Shown here: one piece after another, positions 19,170-27,867 of the stretch
How positions within the stretch are numbered: position 1 is the first letter of the stretch
Layout of the letters: the number at the start of each line of letters is the position of its first letter
Assembly (NCBI RefSeq): GCF_025397915.1
Contig: NZ_JALIDZ010000010.1
Location: 62,001 to 126,000 of the forward strand
Source of the DNA: Microbaculum marinisediminis
GTDB taxonomy: Bacteria; Pseudomonadota; Alphaproteobacteria; Rhizobiales; Tepidamorphaceae
Direction of reading: 5' to 3'
Length of the DNA stretch: 64,000 nucleotides
Made by a program: the position numbers and the translations under genes
The notes under the pieces: model-generated
Database searches by the model: none
The model's input: only the letters and a program-made list of their open reading frames with translations
Told to the model about the DNA's origin: nothing

Positions 19170-22100
19170 ATGACCGCTCCCGATTCCATCCGTACGCGCC
19201 CGTTCGCCGCCTCCATCCTCGAGACCCCTGGGCGGGTAACGCTCGCCCATGTGCCCGACGGGTTCGACGCGGTCGCAGCGACCGATCTCGCCCGTGCGCG
19301 CGGCGCCGGCTCTCTGCTTCTGTTCGTCGTTCGCGACGCCCAGCGGCTCGCCGCTTTCCGCAACGCGGCGGCGTTCTTCGCCCCCGATGTCGAGATCCTG
19401 CCGTTTCCGGCCTGGGATTGTCTTCCTTACGACCGGGTGTCTCCGAACGGCGAGGTGGTGGCCCAGCGCCTCGCGACCCTGTCGCGTCTCAGCCATCGCC
19501 AAGAGTCGGACGGTCCGGTCATCATCGCCACGACCGTCAACGCGGTCACCCAGCGCGTGCCGCCGCGCGACTGGGTGGCGGCGTCTTCGTGGACACTGAA
19601 GCCCGGAAATCAGGTCGATATGGATGGCCTCGTCGCCTGGCTTGCCCGCGACGGCTTCGAACGCACCGGCACGGTTCGCGAAACCGGCGAATTCGCTGTT
19701 CGCGGCGGCATCCTCGACCTGTTCCCGCCGGGACGCCCCGAACCGATCCGCCTCGATTTTTTCGGCGATACGCTGGAATCGATCCGCAGCTTCGATCCGG
19801 AGACCCAGCGCACGACCGCGCAGGAAAAAGGCCTGTCGCTCATCCCAATGAGTGAGCTGCGCCTCGACGAGGCCGCCATAAGTCGTTTCCGCAGCCGCTA
19901 TGTCGCCCGCTTCGGCGTGCCCTCCACGGACGACCCGCTCTATTCTGCGGTCAGCGAGGGCCGGCGCCATCAGGGCATGGAGCACTGGCTACCGCTCTTC
20001 CACGAGCGGATGGAAACGCTGTTCGATTACATCGGCGAGACGCCGCTGCTGCTCGATGCGCTGATCGAGGAAGCCCGGATCGAGCGACGCGACCACATCG
20101 CGGACTACCACGAGGCGCGCGTCGAGGCGCTCGAATTGCCGGATGGCGACTCCGCGCCCTACAAGCCGCTCGATCCAAGCGATCTCTACGTGCTCGACGA
20201 AGACTGGTCGGCTACGCTCGCGTCCCGTGCCGTCGCCGCGCTGACGCCCTTCGACGTGCCGGAGACCGCGGAAACCGGTCCGGTCTTCGATCTCGGCGCG
20301 CGCGAGGGCCGCAACTTCGCCCCCGAACGCACCGACCACGCCGAAAGCCTGTTCGACGCAGCGGCGAAACATGCCGGGGCGCTCTCGTCTCCCGATCGCC
20401 GTGTCATCGTCGCCTGCTGGAGCGAAGGCTCTCGCGACCGGATGGGCGACATGCTGGCCGATCATGGCCTGGAAGGCCTCGCGGTCGCCGACGATTGGCC
20501 CGATGCACAGAAACTGCAGCCGGGCAGGGTGGCGCTCACGGTGCTGGGCATCGAGCGCGGCTTCGAGGCGCCGTCCTTCGTCGTCATCGGCGAGCAGGAC
20601 ATTCTCGGCGACCGTTTCGTCCGACCGAAACGCAAGAGCAAGCGTGCCGCCGACTTCCTGACCGAGCTGACGAGCCTTTCGCCCGGCGACTATGTCGTCC
20701 ATGTCGATCACGGCATCGGCCGCTTCATCGGCCTGCAGACGATCACGGCCGCGGGAGCGCCGCACGATTGTCTGGAGCTCCACTATCACGGCGGCGACAA
20801 GCTGTTCCTGCCCGTGGAGAACATCGAGCTCCTGTCGCGCTACGGCTCTGAGGACGCGACCGCCCAGCTGGACAAGCTCGGCGGCCACGGCTGGCAGGCG
20901 CGCAAGGCGAAGATGAAGGAGCGCCTGCGCGAGATGGCGGAGGCGCTGATCCGCATCGCCGCCGCGCGCACGATGCGCCCCGCGCCGGTCATGACGACGC
21001 CGGAAGGCGCCTTCGAGGAGTTCTGCGCGCGGTTCCCCTACGAGGAGACCGAAGACCAGGAACAGGCGATCACCGCCGTGCTCGAGGATCTGGCGAGCGG
21101 CAATCCGATGGACCGCCTCGTTTGCGGAGACGTCGGGTTCGGCAAGACCGAGGTGGCACTGAGGGCGGCCTTCGTCGCCGCGCTGTCCGGCCGCCAGGTC
21201 GCCGTCGTCGTGCCGACGACCCTGCTTGCCCGCCAGCACTACAAGACATTCGTCGAGCGCTTCCGCGGCTTTCCCGTCAATATCGGCCAGGCGTCGCGGC
21301 TCGCCACCTCGAAGGAACTCGGCGAGACCAAGAAGGGCCTCAAGTCCGGCGATATCGACATCGTCATCGGCACCCACGCGCTGCTCGGCAAGTCGGTGAC
21401 GTTCCGCGATCTCGGTCTCGTCATCGTCGACGAGGAGCAGCATTTCGGCGTCAGCCACAAGGAACGGCTGAAGGATCTGCGCGCCGAGATTCACGTCCTG
21501 ACTCTGACGGCGACGCCGATTCCGCGCACCCTCCAACTGGCGCTCACCGGCATCCGCGAACTGTCGATCATCGCCACGCCGCCGGTCGACAGGCTTGCGG
21601 TTCGCACCTTCGTCACGCCCTTCGACGCGGTGGTGCTACGCGAGGCGATCCTGCGCGAGCACTATCGCGGGGGGCAGACCTTCTTCGTCTGCCCGCGCAT
21701 CTCCGATCTCGAGGAGAACGCGGCCTTCCTGCGCGAATCCGTGCCGGAGGTGAAGGTCGCCGTCGCCCACGGCCAGATGCCGCCGGCCCAGCTCGATGAC
21801 ATCATGGGCGCCTTCTACGACGGTCGTTACGACGTGCTTCTGTCGACCGCCATCGTCGAGTCGGGCCTGGACGTTCCGACCGCCAATACCCTGATCGTGC
21901 ATCGTGCCGACATGTTTGGCCTGTCGCAGCTCTATCAGCTGCGCGGCCGCGTCGGCCGCTCCAAGGCCCGCGCCTACGCCTATTTCTCGGTGCCGGCGAA
22001 ACGCAAGCTGACCGCCGGGGCGGAAAAACGCCTCAAGGTCCTGCAGTCGCTCGATACGCTGGGCGCCGGTTTCATGCTGGCGAGCCACGATCTCGACATC

Positions 22101-22697
22101 CGCGGTGCCGGCAACCTGCTCGGCGAGGAGCAGTCCGGCCATATCCGCGAAGTTGGCTACGAGCTCTACCAGTCGATGCTGGAAGAAGCAGTCGCCAGCC
22201 TCAAGGAGGGCGGCGAGGTCGAGGAAGGCCAGTGGTCGCCGCAGATCACGCTCGGTACGCCGGTGCTGATCCCGGACTACTACGTGCCCGACCTCGATGT
22301 CCGCCTCGGGCTGTACCGGCGCCTGTCGCAGCTTTCGGACGAGTTGGAGGTGGAGTCGTTCGGCGCGGAACTCGCCGACCGGTTCGGCCGCCTGCCGACC
22401 GAAGCCGATCAGCTCCTCGACGTGGTGCGGGTCAAGATCCTGTGCCGCGACGCCGGCATCGATCGCCTCGAGGCGGGGCCGAAGGGGCTCGTCATCGGCC
22501 TCAGGAACAACCGCTTCGCCAACCCGCAGGGCCTGGTCCAGTTCGTCGGCGAGGAAGGCCATCGCGCCAAGATCCGCTCCGACCACACCATCGTGCTGTT
22601 GCGCGATTGGGCGACGCCGGAGGACCGCTTGCGCGGGACCACCACGATCCTGCGCCGGATCGTGTCGCTGGTGGAAACGACCGAAAACGCCGCCTGA
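19170..22697 (+). CDS. mfd: Transcription-repair coupling factor
   Basis: Mfd displaces RNA polymerase stalled at DNA damage and recruits UvrA. The 1175-residue product has an N-terminal UvrB-like module (about 1-350) and the RNA-polymerase interaction region with YVVHVDHGIGRF near 510. The RecG-like translocase has Walker A GDVGFGKTE (about 653) and DEEQHFGV (about 753). The TRG segment and a C-terminal autoinhibitory D7 domain follow. The full length matches the family. It follows sdhE closely on the same strand and ends 25 bases before the convergent SLAC1-type gene. Confidence 0.97.
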   Translation: MTAPDSIRTRPFAASILETPGRVTLAHVPDGFDAVAATDLARARGAGSLLLFVVRDAQRLAAFRNAAAFFAPDVEILPFPAWDCLPYDRVSPNGEVVAQRLATLSRLSHRQESDGPVIIATTVNAVTQRVPPRDWVAASSWTLKPGNQVDMDGLVAWLARDGFERTGTVRETGEFAVRGGILDLFPPGRPEPIRLDFFGDTLESIRSFDPETQRTTAQEKGLSLIPMSELRLDEAAISRFRSRYVARFGVPSTDDPLYSAVSEGRRHQGMEHWLPLFHERMETLFDYIGETPLLLDALIEEARIERRDHIADYHEARVEALELPDGDSAPYKPLDPSDLYVLDEDWSATLASRAVAALTPFDVPETAETGPVFDLGAREGRNFAPERTDHAESLFDAAAKHAGALSSPDRRVIVACWSEGSRDRMGDMLADHGLEGLAVADDWPDAQKLQPGRVALTVLGIERGFEAPSFVVIGEQDILGDRFVRPKRKSKRAADFLTELTSLSPGDYVVHVDHGIGRFIGLQTITAAGAPHDCLELHYHGGDKLFLPVENIELLSRYGSEDATAQLDKLGGHGWQARKAKMKERLREMAEALIRIAAARTMRPAPVMTTPEGAFEEFCARFPYEETEDQEQAITAVLEDLASGNPMDRLVCGDVGFGKTEVALRAAFVAALSGRQVAVVVPTTLLARQHYKTFVERFRGFPVNIGQASRLATSKELGETKKGLKSGDIDIVIGTHALLGKSVTFRDLGLVIVDEEQHFGVSHKERLKDLRAEIHVLTLTATPIPRTLQLALTGIRELSIIATPPVDRLAVRTFVTPFDAVVLREAILREHYRGGQTFFVCPRISDLEENAAFLRESVPEVKVAVAHGQMPPAQLDDIMGAFYDGRYDVLLSTAIVESGLDVPTANTLIVHRADMFGLSQLYQLRGRVGRSKARAYAYFSVPAKRKLTAGAEKRLKVLQSLDTLGAGFMLASHDLDIRGAGNLLGEEQSGHIREVGYELYQSMLEEAVASLKEGGEVEEGQWSPQITLGTPVLIPDYYVPDLDVRLGLYRRLSQLSDELEVESFGAELADRFGRLPTEADQLLDVVRVKILCRDAGIDRLEAGPKGLVIGLRNNRFANPQGLVQFVGEEGHRAKIRSDHTIVLLRDWATPEDRLRGTTTILRRIVSLVETTENAA

Positions 22698-22722
22698 ACG
22701 CCGCAGTTGGTCAAGGCCGCGG

Positions 22723-23694
22723 CTATTCGGGTTTGCAGATCTCGTTTCCGCCGATCGCCTTGATCGTGCGCACCGCCAGTCCGGCGACCAGGACGGTCAG
22801 GATGCCGACCAGCACGAGCCCGATCGTCTGGTGCGCCTGCGAGCCGGTTCGTTCCGCGTAGACGAGCGAGGCGATCGACAGCGCCGCGATCGGGAATGAC
22901 AGCGCCCACCACGACAGCGCGAACGACAGTGTCAGGAACTTCGGTACCTGCGTGATGACGATGCCGGCGAAGACGTAGCCGACATTGAGCAGGATCAGGG
23001 CGAAGGGATCGAGGTCGCCGCCGAGCTGGAGGTAGGAGACGAAGCCGACCGCCGGCGGCGCGATGAGGATGACCAGCGTCGGCACCAGGCGGCCGGGCAG
23101 GGGATCGTGGAAGACCAGCCGGTTGAACACCAGCGTCAGCAGTACGATCCAGAACATCAGCCCGGCCGAGAAGAACAGCCAGGAAATATCCGGATAGCCG
23201 AACCCGACCCCGGCGACCGGCACGATAATGTTGCCGACGGCGGGGATGAACCAGGCCGGTGTCAGATGCATCTGCTGGAAGGTACGGTGGCCGATCCAGT
23301 TGGCGACCACCACGAGGCTCAGCAGCCCCTGTGCAAGCATGCCGACGAACCAGATCGGCCGCGCCGTCTCCGGCCAGATCGGCGCCATCGCGGTGGCGAT
23401 CAGCAGAACCGAAATCGAGATCGCCGGAAAGAACGCGATCTGCAGGGGATTGTCCCATTCCGCCCTGACGCGCTCGGTCCAGGTGAACGCTTTGGCGGCA
23501 TAGAACGCCGAAATGACGAGGAAGACGCAGATCGTAGCGATCAGGACGACCTGAGAGGCGCCATTGTCCACGCCGAGCGCATGTTCCGAAGCCCGGTAGG
23601 CAAGGGTTACTCCGGAAAGCCCCATCACGATTGCGAAGAAGGCGACGGGGAAATGCGCCAGTCGGCTTTCGGTCGGCGCGGTGATCTCGCTCAT
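22723..23694 (-). CDS. SLAC1/TehA-type anion channel or C4-dicarboxylate/tellurite-resistance transporter family protein
   Basis: A 323-residue membrane protein with about ten spans. Family landmarks are HFPVAFFAIVMGLSGVTLA at the start, HLTPAWFIPAVGNIIVPVAG in the middle and SFALSWWALSFPIAALSIA near the end. SLAC1-family proteins are mostly trimeric anion channels (plant SLAC1, bacterial TehA); some relatives in the wider superfamily transport dicarboxylates. The Phe gate residue cannot be placed with confidence by eye. AGGGGC precedes the start. It lies 182 bases downstream of the FrnE-like gene and may have its own promoter. Confidence 0.82.
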   Translation of the reverse strand: MSEITAPTESRLAHFPVAFFAIVMGLSGVTLAYRASEHALGVDNGASQVVLIATICVFLVISAFYAAKAFTWTERVRAEWDNPLQIAFFPAISISVLLIATAMAPIWPETARPIWFVGMLAQGLLSLVVVANWIGHRTFQQMHLTPAWFIPAVGNIIVPVAGVGFGYPDISWLFFSAGLMFWIVLLTLVFNRLVFHDPLPGRLVPTLVILIAPPAVGFVSYLQLGGDLDPFALILLNVGYVFAGIVITQVPKFLTLSFALSWWALSFPIAALSIASLVYAERTGSQAHQTIGLVLVGILTVLVAGLAVRTIKAIGGNEICKPE

Positions 23695-23876
23695 GCAGTG
23701 CCCCTGTTCGATCGGCCCGGAAAGCCCCTTTACGGACCGCGTCGCGCGCTAAAACCGGCGCAGATGCCCCGGAATCGGTCCGCGGGAATACCGATACTAT
23801 GTCGGAATTCGATAATGGCCGAAACGCGCGCCGGCAGAGGGGGCGCGGTTGCTGCAATTGGGGGCCTGAAACGTGC

Positions 23877-24548
23877 TCAGGCGGACGCTTCGGAGCCTTG
23901 CGGTTCGGACGGCTGCGCCAGCGCGCGGTCGATTGCGTCGGCGAGGACATCCGGCGGCTGCGCGCCCATGACCCCGAAACTGTTGGCGAAGATGAAGCAG
24001 GGGACGCCGGTCACCCCGATCTTCTGCGCCGTCCGGATTTCCCGTTGCACCAGCTCCACGTCCGCGTCTCCGCCGAGCAGTTCCGTAACAAGGTCAGCAT
24101 CCATTCCCGCCTCGCGGGCGACGCCGATCAACGTCTCGGGATCCTCGATGTTGCCGCCTTCGATGAAATAGAGCTGGAACAGCCGCTCGACGACCTGGTC
24201 CTGTGTGCCGGCTGTCGCGGCCCAGCGGATGATGCGGTGGGAATCGATAGTATTCGGCGTGCGCTGGATCGTCTCGAACGAGAACGGAATGTCTTCCTCG
24301 GCCCCCGCCTCGCGGACGCGGTCGTAGATGGCCTTGGCCCGGTCCGGCCCGCCGAACTTGGTCTCCAGGTATTCGCGCCGATCGACCCCTCCGGCTGGAA
24401 TGGTCGGATCGAGTTGGTAGGGCCGCCAGCGGATATCGACATCGACATCCGGGCGCTGCTTCAGCGCCTTTTCCAGCCGTCGCTTGCCGATGTAGCACCA
24501 CGGGCAGATCGTGTCGGAGATCACATCGAGCTGGACCGGTGTCGGCAT
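23877..24548 (-). CDS. DsbA-family oxidoreductase, FrnE-like
   Basis: A 223-residue thioredoxin-fold protein without a signal peptide, so probably cytoplasmic. The active-site motif is CPWC at residues 15-18 (SDTICPWCYIGKRRLE), and the cis-Pro region is TGVPCFIFANSFGVMGAQPP near residue 180. This arrangement is that of FrnE / polyketide-associated DsbA relatives rather than of periplasmic DsbA. It has an excellent ribosome site (AAGGAGG). It follows the intact acyl-CoA synthetase gene by 43 bases on the same strand, so it may be the last gene of that operon. Confidence 0.88.
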   Translation of the reverse strand: MPTPVQLDVISDTICPWCYIGKRRLEKALKQRPDVDVDIRWRPYQLDPTIPAGGVDRREYLETKFGGPDRAKAIYDRVREAGAEEDIPFSFETIQRTPNTIDSHRIIRWAATAGTQDQVVERLFQLYFIEGGNIEDPETLIGVAREAGMDADLVTELLGGDADVELVQREIRTAQKIGVTGVPCFIFANSFGVMGAQPPDVLADAIDRALAQPSEPQGSEASA

Positions 24549-24591
24549 GGCTGTCCTCCTTCTTGGCCCGCGGGCTTCAAGGCGCGGACGG

Positions 24592-26145
24592 TCAGGCTAT
24601 AGGGTCGCGCAGCTTTGCCCGCTGGATCTTGCCGTTGGCGGTGCGTGGCAAAGCGCCCGTCACCACAATCTCGTGTGGTACTTTGTAGGCGGCAAGGCGC
24701 GAACGCGCAAATTCGAGCACTTTTTCGGGAGCGAGCGCGGCTCCGTCCTGCGCCACGACGCAGGCGCGGATGACCGAGACGCCGGTCCTGGGCTCGATTG
24801 CGACGACCGCCACCTCCGCCACGCCGGGAGCGGCGCATAGGACATCCTCGACCTCGGCCGCCGAGACGCGATAGCCCATCACCTTCATCACGTCGTCGCC
24901 GCGCCCCTTGGGCCAGACGTAGCCATCTTCGTCCATGACGGCGAGGTCTCCGGTCACGAACCAGTCGCCGCGAAAGGGATCCTCGTCCGGCCGGTTCCAG
25001 TAGCCGATCATCAACGCCGGGTCGGAGCGGTGCACCGCGATCAGACCGGTTTCGCCGCGCCCTATGGGCTTGGTTCCCTCCTCGAGCGGTAGGATCGCAA
25101 CCGCCCGTCCATCCTGCGGCCTGCCGGGTGAGCCCGGGCGCGGTGTCTCGGTCGGCGGCGTCGAAATGTAGGTCGACACCTCGCTCATGCCGAAGGCCTC
25201 GAAGATCCGCCGACCGGTCGCCTGGTGCCATGCGTTCGCGATCTCGGGGCGCAGCGGCTCTCCGGCGGCAAGCCCATGACGCAGCGTCGGCACCGCCGAC
25301 GGGGACATCGCGCAATACTTCAGGATTTGACGATAGACCGTTGGAACGGCAGCGAATAACGTTGCTTGAAACCGGTCGATCAGCGCGGGCCAGATGTCTG
25401 GCCTGCGGTCTCCGGTGAAGACGACGCCGGTGGCGCCATTGACCAACGGGTCGAGCAGGCCGGTGCCGAGCGTATAGGTCCAGTTGAGGGTCCCCGCGTG
25501 CAGGACGATGTCGGTCGCGCAGATGCCGTACCAACCGGCATACATCGGTCGCCGGCCCCATAGCGCCCGCTGCCCATGCAGCACGCCCTTGGGCCGCGAT
25601 GTCGCCCCCGACGTATAGACCAGGTAAGCGGGATCGTCGCAGGCGGTGTCCAGATAGGCGGCCCGGTCGGCCGTTTCGGCCCGTGCGAGAAGGTTGGCTT
25701 CTTCGACCACGCGCCTGTCGCGCCCGGCATCGCCGATCGGAAGGTCGCTCGCGACGACGATCAGAGCGGGCTCCGTATCTTCTGCCATGAAGGCGATATC
25801 GGCGCCGGTGAGCTGCGACGACAGCGGAATAGCGATCGCCCCGATCGCGGTTGCGGCGAGAAACGTGATCGCCATCCCGGCCGTATTGCCGAGCCGGAGC
25901 AGGATCCGGTCGCCCTTCTTGACACCCATAGCCAACAGCACCGTGGAAACGCGCAGTACCGCATCCTCGAGGCGGGCATAGGTCCAGACCTCGTCAGCCG
26001 AACCGTCGGCCGGATCGTGCGCGACGACGAGCGCGGGCTTATCTGGCGACGCCCCGGTTTGGTATCGCAGGCAGGCCTGCGCGATGTTGAAATGCGCGGG
26101 CGGCGGCGGACCGCCGTAGACTGAGGCCGATACGGCGTCCGTCAT
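24592..26145 (-). CDS. AMP-forming acyl-CoA synthetase (class I adenylate-forming enzyme)
   Basis: A 517-residue enzyme with the complete set of catalytic motifs: the P-loop YTSGATSRPKG (about residue 178), the ATP/ribose-binding stretch TGDLAVMDEDGYVWPKGRGDD (about 410-430), the hinge and the C-terminal catalytic Lys in LPRTANGKIQRAKL (about 505). It should activate a carboxylic acid as acyl-AMP and transfer it to CoA or another carrier. The acid is unknown. Its ATG overlaps the stop of the upstream degenerate homologue by an ATGA, so both are made together. The neighbours are a YejA-like binding protein and a FrnE-like protein. Confidence 0.88.
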   Translation of the reverse strand: MTDAVSASVYGGPPPPAHFNIAQACLRYQTGASPDKPALVVAHDPADGSADEVWTYARLEDAVLRVSTVLLAMGVKKGDRILLRLGNTAGMAITFLAATAIGAIAIPLSSQLTGADIAFMAEDTEPALIVVASDLPIGDAGRDRRVVEEANLLARAETADRAAYLDTACDDPAYLVYTSGATSRPKGVLHGQRALWGRRPMYAGWYGICATDIVLHAGTLNWTYTLGTGLLDPLVNGATGVVFTGDRRPDIWPALIDRFQATLFAAVPTVYRQILKYCAMSPSAVPTLRHGLAAGEPLRPEIANAWHQATGRRIFEAFGMSEVSTYISTPPTETPRPGSPGRPQDGRAVAILPLEEGTKPIGRGETGLIAVHRSDPALMIGYWNRPDEDPFRGDWFVTGDLAVMDEDGYVWPKGRGDDVMKVMGYRVSAAEVEDVLCAAPGVAEVAVVAIEPRTGVSVIRACVVAQDGAALAPEKVLEFARSRLAAYKVPHEIVVTGALPRTANGKIQRAKLRDPIA

Positions 26146-27845
26146 GCCGCTAGGCTTGTCGCGATCGCGGACCGCAGAACGGAACCGGTCCCGGTGCGGG
26201 GGATTTCCGCAACCGCAATGATGCGATCGGGGACCATGTACGGGGCGACACCAATTCTGCGCAGATAAGCGCGGAACGCCGCGAGCGAGCAGTCCATGCC
26301 GGGCTTGGGCACGACGGCGGCGACGATGCGCTCGCCGAACAGCGGATCCGCAACGCTCGCCGCCGCGGCGTCGGCGAAACCGTCATAGGCCCTGAAGACC
26401 GTGTCGAGGCTGTCGGCGCCGACCGCCATGCCGCCGGTGACGAAGGTCTCCGTGCGGTGCCCTTGCACGGCGAGCATCGGCGGCCCGTCGTCGACGCGCC
26501 GGCACCGCAGGCCGGTCTCGCGAAAGCCGTCGGGATGAGGCGCGAAACGGTACGACTCGTCGAAATCGGTATCGCCGGCGCGCAACGGGGCTGTCGGCAC
26601 CTGCGGTCCGCCCAGCAGAAGCGCGCCGCTCATGAGCGCGCCGGGCATCAGTCCGCTCCCCGCACGGACCATGGCGCCCGGCATTCGGGCCGTCAAAAGC
26701 GCCGCCTGCGGGGCGCTCGTATCTGCCTCGATACCGGCCTCGGCATCGTCCACCGGGCTGTCGACGGGCGCGATCGGCAGAACGAGAGTCCGCCGTCCCG
26801 AGCCGGCGGTCAGCGCCATTTCGTCCAGCGAAACCACATCGGTCATCGTCGTGTCGGCGTGGACCGATCCCTGCGCGGGATCAAAAGCCTCGGGCGAACA
26901 CCAGTAGCGGATCAGGCGCGTACGGCGCTCCGGATCGAGCCGCGCGGCGAGATGGGCGAGCTTGCCGGGCAGCACCAGATGGGTCGCTGCCAAACCGCCG
27001 ATCTCCCGACAGAATGCCGCGGAGGTCAACGGCATGACCAGAATGAGCTGGCATCCCGACAGGAGCCAGGCGCCCAGCCCGCAAGCGATCCCGGCGAGAG
27101 ACGAGGGCAGGAGCGTCGTTGCCAGGGCGGCGTCCGGGCCGATCCGCGCATTCAGAATCACTTCCGTCGCCGCGGACAGCCACTGATTGTGGCTGCGCGC
27201 CACCGGTTCCAGCCGGCTATCCCAATTGGCGAGCGTGGCGATTGCCACGTGATCGGCCGGATTGCCAGGCCTCGGCGCGCCATTGCCGCCTTCCGACGAC
27301 GCATTGGGAAGCAGGGCCTCGTTCAGCGAACAAACGCCATCCGGTACCGCGTCGCCGAACGCGAAAATATGCCGGATCGACAGAATCTCCGCCGCGACGC
27401 GCATCATCAGATCGCAATGGTCGTTCGGCCCGATCCGCGTTCCGGTTATGACGGCGAGCGGAGCAATCCTCTCGAAGGCGGCCTTCAGCTCGTGCTCGCG
27501 CGCGATAAGCGGCAGTGCGACCGGGATCAGACCGGCCCGAAGCGCGGCCAGATGCGCAATCAGCGCTTCCGCGGTGTTTCCAAGCTGAATTGCGACGATT
27601 GCGTCCTGCTTGAGACCGAAATCGAGAAACAGGGCGGACACGGCCGAAACCATGTGGTCGATCTGTCGCCAGGTCATTTCCGAAGGGATCGTCCTCCGCC
27701 AGCCGACCCGATCGCCGCGGTCGACCAACGCGACCGTATTCGGCCGAACCGACGCATTGCGCGCCAGTATGCCGTCCAGCGGTATCTTTCCCCAGATACC
27801 GGCGGAAACGTAATGCTGAGCCGCTTCCCGATCGACCAGGATCAT
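26142..27845 (-). CDS. Degenerate acyl-CoA synthetase-like protein (probable pseudoenzyme)
   Basis: A 567-residue protein that aligns by eye with adenylate-forming enzymes from TWRQIDHMVSAVSALF through the C-terminal subdomain (LFGERIVAAVVPKPG, then APYMVPDRIIAVAEIPRTGTGS). Catalytic positions are lost. No Ser/Thr/Gly-rich P-loop is found where YTSGTTGxPKG should be, the TGD motif reads TGL (FRETGLRCRRVDDG), and the C-terminal GK Lys is Ser (GTGSVLRS). The frame is intact, so this is not a decaying pseudogene. It may be a regulatory or scaffolding partner of the coupled intact enzyme. I set the start at ATG 27845; an open frame continues upstream but would overlap the YejA-like gene. Confidence 0.72.
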   Translation of the reverse strand: MILVDREAAQHYVSAGIWGKIPLDGILARNASVRPNTVALVDRGDRVGWRRTIPSEMTWRQIDHMVSAVSALFLDFGLKQDAIVAIQLGNTAEALIAHLAALRAGLIPVALPLIAREHELKAAFERIAPLAVITGTRIGPNDHCDLMMRVAAEILSIRHIFAFGDAVPDGVCSLNEALLPNASSEGGNGAPRPGNPADHVAIATLANWDSRLEPVARSHNQWLSAATEVILNARIGPDAALATTLLPSSLAGIACGLGAWLLSGCQLILVMPLTSAAFCREIGGLAATHLVLPGKLAHLAARLDPERRTRLIRYWCSPEAFDPAQGSVHADTTMTDVVSLDEMALTAGSGRRTLVLPIAPVDSPVDDAEAGIEADTSAPQAALLTARMPGAMVRAGSGLMPGALMSGALLLGGPQVPTAPLRAGDTDFDESYRFAPHPDGFRETGLRCRRVDDGPPMLAVQGHRTETFVTGGMAVGADSLDTVFRAYDGFADAAAASVADPLFGERIVAAVVPKPGMDCSLAAFRAYLRRIGVAPYMVPDRIIAVAEIPRTGTGSVLRSAIATSLAA

Positions 27846-27867
27846 CCCGTTCGCCCCATCGCCCCGT

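Noticed and set aside
26142-27845. The degenerate acyl-CoA-synthetase-like gene as a pseudogene
   Set aside because: There is no stop or frameshift, codon use is normal and it is coupled to the next gene, which points to a maintained protein.
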